NCBI GenBank assembly: GCA_905182985.1
Contig: CAJJDN010000066.1
Coordinates: forward strand, 339,076-403,075
Direction: 5' to 3'
Length of the DNA stretch: 64,000 nt
DNA from: Paramecium sonneborni
Taxonomy: Eukaryota; Ciliophora; Oligohymenophorea; Peniculida; Parameciidae
Shown here: piece by piece, positions 59,282 through 64,000 of the stretch
Position numbering within the stretch: the stretch's first letter is position 1
Layout of the letters: each line of letters opens with the position of its first letter
The notes under the pieces: model-generated
Databases searched by the model: none
What the model was told of the DNA's origin: nothing
The model's input: the letters and a program-made list of their open reading frames with translations, nothing else
Program-made: the position numbers and the translations under genes

Positions 59282-61014
59282 ATGCTCATAATTCTTTAAC
59301 TTTTGGTTTATTAAGTCTAATCTGAACTTATCTAGATTCTAACCAAGTAAGAAGCAATCTTAGAAGTCTTTACTTCACCTGGAATAATTCTTGAATAATA
59401 GATGACTGATCAAAAATTGTGTCAAATTGTCCCTTAATAATTAGTGGCTCATAATATTGATGATAATTCAATAACCTTAATTGAAAGTTACAAAGATGAA
59501 ATATTTAGTTAAAACTTTGAACTTGGATCATTTGTCGGTAAAATAGGAAAGATTATAAAATTTGTCTAAGTGACTAATGGTGTCTTAGTATTATAAGATG
59601 ATGCTCAATTAAAATATTTAACTTACCAAAATAATACATTTAGATTAAAATCTACCTTTAAATTGGAAGTTGAGAAATTTGCTTTAGAAGGTAATGTATT
59701 TTTAGAATATTTTTATTACCAATAATAAGTTTTATTGATAGCAAATACTTAAACTATAGCTTTGGATTTAATTTATGATGATGATGATCTCTATATAAAA
59801 TAATATAAAATTTATGAACAATGGTCACTCTCTCACATAAACAGTATTGCAACAGTTGGCAATATTATGATTGTAGCAATGGATACTGGAATTAAAATGT
59901 TTGAATTCAAGGGTCATATATTAAATGAATTATTAATAGAAATCGATTAGATTAATCGTGTTACTGATATCAAAATTTTTAACAACAAAAATAATGAAAT
60001 TTACTACATTTATTTGTTAGATAAAATCTAAGGAATTAGTTAATATATATTTAATACTGTGACACAATAATTATAGCTAAATTTAAAATTAGGAATTATT
60101 CCTTATCCAGGAGAAATTCTTGACATATACAATGAAATTTTAATGATAGTCAAAGATAAATATTTATACGAGATTCGAATTGATTATTATGGAAATTAAT
60201 ATTCACTTGTTAAATAGCATTAATTAGAAACTGAAATAGTCGATATCGAATTGACAGAATAATTTGCTATTGTAATAGGTAGAAATGGTCATTAAATTTT
60301 ATTTCATTCAATTCCATCTACTTATTCTTAATTCGAGTGGATGAATCAATTAGTCATACCTAATTTAAAATAATTAGGTATTTTGTCTTTGAATTTAGAT
60401 TAATAAAAATTATAACTCAAAGAGGGTAATTCTTCTTATAATATCATAATCGGAATTACATAACATAAATTCTTTTATTCAAAAATAGAGTTGGTAATTA
60501 TCTTGATTATTAAATCTAGGAAAAATCTTTTATTTAATGTTACTCAGATGAAATCACTTCTGAAATTCAATTAATTTATAGTCATAGGGCTACCAGATGT
60601 AAAAATAATTTGAAGAGTAGAGAATGTGAACTTATTAAAACTTATAATATTTAATTTGTTGAACCAAAATAATTTGGAGGTAATAAATAAACTTATTTAC
60701 TAATAATATTACTATACATAGCCATATTGTTATTATTTATTTCATTTATTGGAGCCTTAATATATTTATATAAGAAATATCAAGTTGATCATGAAAAATA
60801 TAGAGAACACATACCAGATGTAACATAAAATTTGAAAACAGACAATTAAAACAATTTTCAATTACCATCATAGAGCAAGTTAGCCCCTGTCTCTAGAGAT
60901 GACCAAACACCAATCTCTGAATAGAGAGAATAGATGAATCAATAACTTCGAAGTAATAGACCAATAACATAAGAAAATGGTGATTTATCTCCTGGACCCT
61001 TTGAAATTGGTTGA
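59282..61014 (+). CDS. Type I membrane protein, tandem copy 2 (568 residues)
   Basis: The start is ATG 59282 and the stop TGA 61012-61014. One 26-nt intron (GTAATTATCTTGATTATT...) is removed. The layout equals the upstream gene: signal peptide, a beta-strand-rich ectodomain with a propeller-like pattern (MIVAMDTGIKMFEFKGHI, FAIVIGRNGHQILFHSI), a cluster ending in TQHKFF (TKHKFF in copy 1), a transmembrane helix near residue 460 (LLIILLYIAILLLFISFIGA) and a longer polar tail. Shared motifs at matching positions mark the two as tandem duplicates that have since diverged strongly. Ligand and function are unknown. Surface location is inferred from topology. Confidence 0.85.
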
Positions 61015-61441
61015 ATTCAAAAATCATTATTTTCAAATTTAAGTATTAAACATATCTATTCATTCTATATATCATTTACATTCAAAAAATTAGGTATAAA
61101 AGTCTTATCTCTTATTTAGTCTTCTTTTAGATTCTCAAAATTTTGACTGAAATGCCATCATTTGAAAATTTAATTTTCTCTAATTAAAGAATTAGAATTA
61201 TTTAAACTTAAACCATAATTTATAACTTCCATTAAAGTGATAATTGCTTTTATAATATTTTAAATTATCTGATATAAAATGCAAAATATTCATTTTATCT
61301 TTTTCTTCTTAAAATCTATTAAGATTTATTTTTATCCAAGAACATTTAAATTGCAACATCTTTTTAATTAAGAATGCTATTAAATTTTTGAATGAAATAA
61401 CACATTATAAATCTGTATAAAGTAATTATTTTATTTCTTAT
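61015..61441. other. Intergenic, no gene seen
   Basis: About 430 AT-rich bases between the tandem membrane-protein pair and the next small gene. Nothing recognisable. Confidence 0.5.
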
Positions 61442-61835
61442 ATGTAGCCTTAAAAAATAATGGATAGGATTATTTAATAGTAATTAAATATAAGGTTCAA
61501 ATCAATATGAGGTTTTGATCCTTGGAAAGAATAACTTTCATTGACATTCTAAAACGTCCTTATCTTATGGATGTTGCTAATATGTGTTAATTCATAGATC
61601 CCTTTTAAATAGAGGAAGTTATTCTTTGAATTAATGAAAAAATTTTTAGGAGAGAGAGGAAAATAAGTTGAATAACCTTTTTAATTAATAATTCTTTTTA
61701 TTTATAATTAGACACTAGTAGATAGAAATCTTTTAAAGAATCTAGTCCAATTTCTGTTGTTAAATAAAAGACTTTGAGTAAAATAAATGTTAATTAATAT
61801 AGAAATTATATTAAATTGATGAAAAATCAAGATGA
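61442..61835 (+). CDS. Hypothetical protein, 108 residues
   Basis: The start is ATG 61442 and the stop TGA 61833-61835. Introns at 61495-61529 (35 nt) and 61618-61649 (32 nt) are removed, and the exon lengths (53, 88 and 186) sum to 109 codons. The protein reads IDILKRPYLMDVANMCQFID in exon 2 and a helical C-terminus (RHQQIEIFQRIQSNFCCQIK). Splicing that restores a good frame twice supports a real gene, although both introns are at the long end for this genome. No family is recognised. It is convergent with RPS15. Confidence 0.6.
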
Positions 61836-61900
61836 AAATAGTTATATTCAATTTACATTAACTGCAATTATTTATATTGTACTTATATACTATATAATTA

Positions 61901-62395
61901 TCAATCTGTATGTTATGATCCCTTTGTAGCACCAACACCTGGTTTTCCATGTCTTGTTGGTTTATATGTCAATGAGAATTCACCCAAATATCTAGTATTA
62001 AATTTGCATTCAGATATACCTGCCAATCATATCAAACTTTATTTCTACGTTGCTGAATTATCTACCATTATAAACACCTACGATTGAACCAACCATCTCT
62101 GGTACTACTATTGTATTTCTTTAATGAGTCTTTACTGGCTTTGGTTTCTCTCCTGGTAATGTCTCTTTCTTTGATTTACGAATCTATAATAATATATTGT
62201 ATTCTCTACTTTCTTCATCAAATTTTAAAAGGCATGAACTTTTTCACCTTAATTAGAAATTCTTCTTCTTTATCTTGCTCTGAATTATTCAACCAATTTA
62301 TCCATTGGCAATTTGACAAGCTCTTCCAATTATAAACCTCTGTAGGTAAACTTTTTCACACCCTTAAATTATTTATCTTATGTTTATTCTGCCAT
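61901..62395 (-). CDS. RPS15: Small-subunit ribosomal protein uS19 (RPS15)
   Basis: The start is ATG 62395 and the stop TGA 61903-61901. Introns of 26 and 28 nt give 146 residues, the normal length. Signature segments match eukaryotic RPS15: [62 protein letters not shown] and [14 protein letters not shown]. It binds 18S rRNA in the head of the 40S subunit near the decoding region. The first intron lies after the basic Arg-rich helix and the second in the conserved MIGRY segment. Confidence 0.96.
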
Positions 62396-62754
62396 TATTT
62401 GAAAAATGAAAATTAAAGATTTTAATATAATCTAAAATAAATAATAATAAATAAAATTCATTCTCTCTAAAATAATCACACTATTTCTTCCATTTACTAA
62501 TCTCAATCAATTCTTCTCAATATAGCTTTAAATCACTATTCTTTTCTATTCAATAATGTATAATTAAATAAGATCAAAACTTTATTGTTTATTTTTTCAT
62601 GCATTCATTACAAGAAGATATTATTATATAGAAAGATCAATTTATAAATCAGTTACAAGGATCTTCTTTAAAAATTTTTTGAATTTTATTTTATACAAAA
62701 GATTCCTTTTAGATGAGTATAAATGAAAAATAAAAAATTATAATAAAAATAAAA
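62396..62754. other. Intergenic between divergent genes
   Basis: About 360 AT-rich bases separating RPS15 (minus) and the following + gene. It must hold both promoters; no motif is recognisable. Confidence 0.5.
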
Positions 62755-64000
62755 ATGGGAATTAATTGTTGCAAAAGTGATACATATCGTACAGAGATGG
62801 TTAGTGAAATAATAAATTTTAATTTTAACGAACCAAAATAAGAAATTCCACTTGAATAGCGTGTGATCAGAGAACTAATGCTTGACACAAAAACAGTTTG
62901 TCAATTATAAATATGCTTGAAGAAATTTTTGCTTGAGAATGCATTTATAATAAAAGAATAGAAGATTCAAGTATAAGACAAGGGAATAGTTTCTAGATTC
63001 TCTGCACCACCATTATTAGATTAAGTGTGGCAAATAGCAATTTTATATTCAAAAAATTATATTACTATATGTAAAAAGCTTGTAGGTTATATAATTGACA
63101 GAGAATACAATTAACGAAATTTACATTAGAAAATTCTAAAAAAGATGCTGCCTGAATATGATGATAAAATGTATTAAATAGAATTAGAATTTATAATTTG
63201 GGTAAATTCATATGAGTTGGAATAAATAATGATGGATATTCATAATTCTATAATTAGTCAAGAAACACTTACATTTGAATTTATATTAGATTTAATGATG
63301 TAGATGAAAATAAATTTATGTAAGAAAGAAACATAAAAGTTTTAAAAGAGATAAATTTGTGATAAGAATATTGAGTTAGTATTTAAGAAAATATAACAAT
63401 TTATACCTCGTGATTTAGAATCGATAATGATGCATAAGTATTGCTTAAGTTAGCAATTAGCTAAATAATATATTTATGAATATTGTCACTTTATGACAAT
63501 GATGAAATTCTCTCAAATTGTTTTAGTTCCAAGTCAAGAAGTTGATTAAGTTTGGCACACTCATTAATGTATGACAAAATAATATCGATAGTTTTGTAAT
63601 GCAATCTATGAAAAATTTATTTATCATAATCCTGCTAATTAAGGAAATTAAAATACTGTTTAGAATTTTTATTCACAAACTCTTATGTTATATAAGAGCT
63701 TATTTAAGTATGAACCTGACTCTTAAATATGGCCATGTAAAGAGGAAAGATGGAATCCTTAAAATTGTTTGGGATCATGGGTTAATTTATACAGATTATC
63801 AATGAGTATTATTTAGTTAGTTTAAGAAAAACTTGAACCAATATCTAAAAATATTCTATAAAAATATTAGTCTTGGAATGGAACTAATGTTTTTAGGAAT
63901 TAAACTGAGATTTAGATGGGAAAATCTATATCGATGATGACCCTGAATCCTTAATAAAATACAAATTACTAGGTTGGTTGTTACAGTTTATAAGAATTAG
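62755..64000 (+). CDS. GRPDL-type (DUF1399-like) protein, N-myristoylation type, 3' truncated
   Basis: The start is ATG 62755, and the frame is open without introns to the window edge (415 codons seen). The N-terminus MGINCCKSD (Gly2, Cys5, Cys6) is a myristoyl/palmitoyl-type signal. Near residue 260 the string VPSQEVDQVWHTHQCMTKQY matches the hallmark D-x-x-W-H-x-H motif of glycine-rich-domain-containing-protein-like (DUF1399) proteins. An earlier stretch near residue 85 (APPLLDQVWQIAILYSKNY) has the same spacing but lacks the His residues. A Trp/Cys-rich region follows (IWPCKEERWNPQNCLGSW). The family's biochemical role is not established. Confidence 0.75.

Noticed and set aside
62084..62335. 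+ strand open frame, Leu/Ser-rich
   Set aside because: It is antisense to RPS15.
1..64000. tRNA, rRNA, CRISPR and bacterial-type promoter or operon signals
   Set aside because: None is recognisable; code use and introns show a ciliate nuclear genome, where CRISPR arrays and Shine-Dalgarno sites are not expected.

Overview
The window reads as a somatic (macronuclear) chromosome segment of a ciliate, most likely Paramecium. Open frames only make sense if TAA and TAG are read as glutamine and TGA is the sole stop. Exons are joined by very short GT-AG introns (mostly 20-35 nt, commonly GTA...TAG). The DNA is very AT-rich, and genes lie close together on both strands. Because only TGA terminates, long open frames arise by chance. 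Calls therefore rest on protein composition, recognisable motifs and splice joins that restore the frame (exon sums divisible by three), not on open length alone. Species is not determined.

Layout. 1-8 kb: tail of an RS/acidic protein, a TGS1-like cap methyltransferase, a hybrid histidine kinase on the minus strand, an uncertain membrane protein, a probable mitochondrial protein and a MATE transporter. 8.1-14.8 kb: one 2,197-residue protein with an N-terminal heptad repeat. 15-24 kb: small hypothetical genes, a broken zinc-ribbon-like frame with two in-frame TGAs, a cold-shock-domain protein, two + genes overlapping by ATGA, an N-myristoylation-type protein and a coiled-coil gene. 24-27 kb: a second hybrid histidine kinase. 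27.4-29.1 kb: unusually long gene-free stretch. 29-42 kb: CDK, secreted M14 carboxypeptidase, coiled-coil genes, UBTD-like ubiquitin-domain protein, MORN-repeat protein, and a peroxisomal SDR-SCP2 fusion. 43-52.7 kb: proteasome alpha-7, an AGC kinase with an N-terminal PH/TH1-like part, a MEKK-type kinase, small proteins, a myristoylated candidate PP1 regulator, and an axonemal dynein intermediate chain. 52.9-64 kb: RING-type protein, a ciliate membrane protein, a secreted protein resembling bacterial polymorphic-toxin C-termini, a tandem pair of type I membrane proteins, ribosomal protein uS19/RPS15, and a GRPDL-type protein cut by the window edge.

The genes are mostly unlinked housekeeping and signalling genes. 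Themes that recur are signalling kinases (two two-component hybrids, CDK, AGC, MEKK), cilium/cortex proteins (dynein IC, MORN), and several proteins with an N-terminal Met-Gly-x-Cys type lipidation signal. The most interesting items are the SILK + RVxF protein at 49.7 kb, the toxin-like secreted protein at 56.3-57.4 kb, the SDR-SCP2 fusion lacking the hydratase domain, the ATGA gene overlap at 20.26 kb, and the twice TGA-interrupted zinc-ribbon frame at 15.9-16.2 kb.
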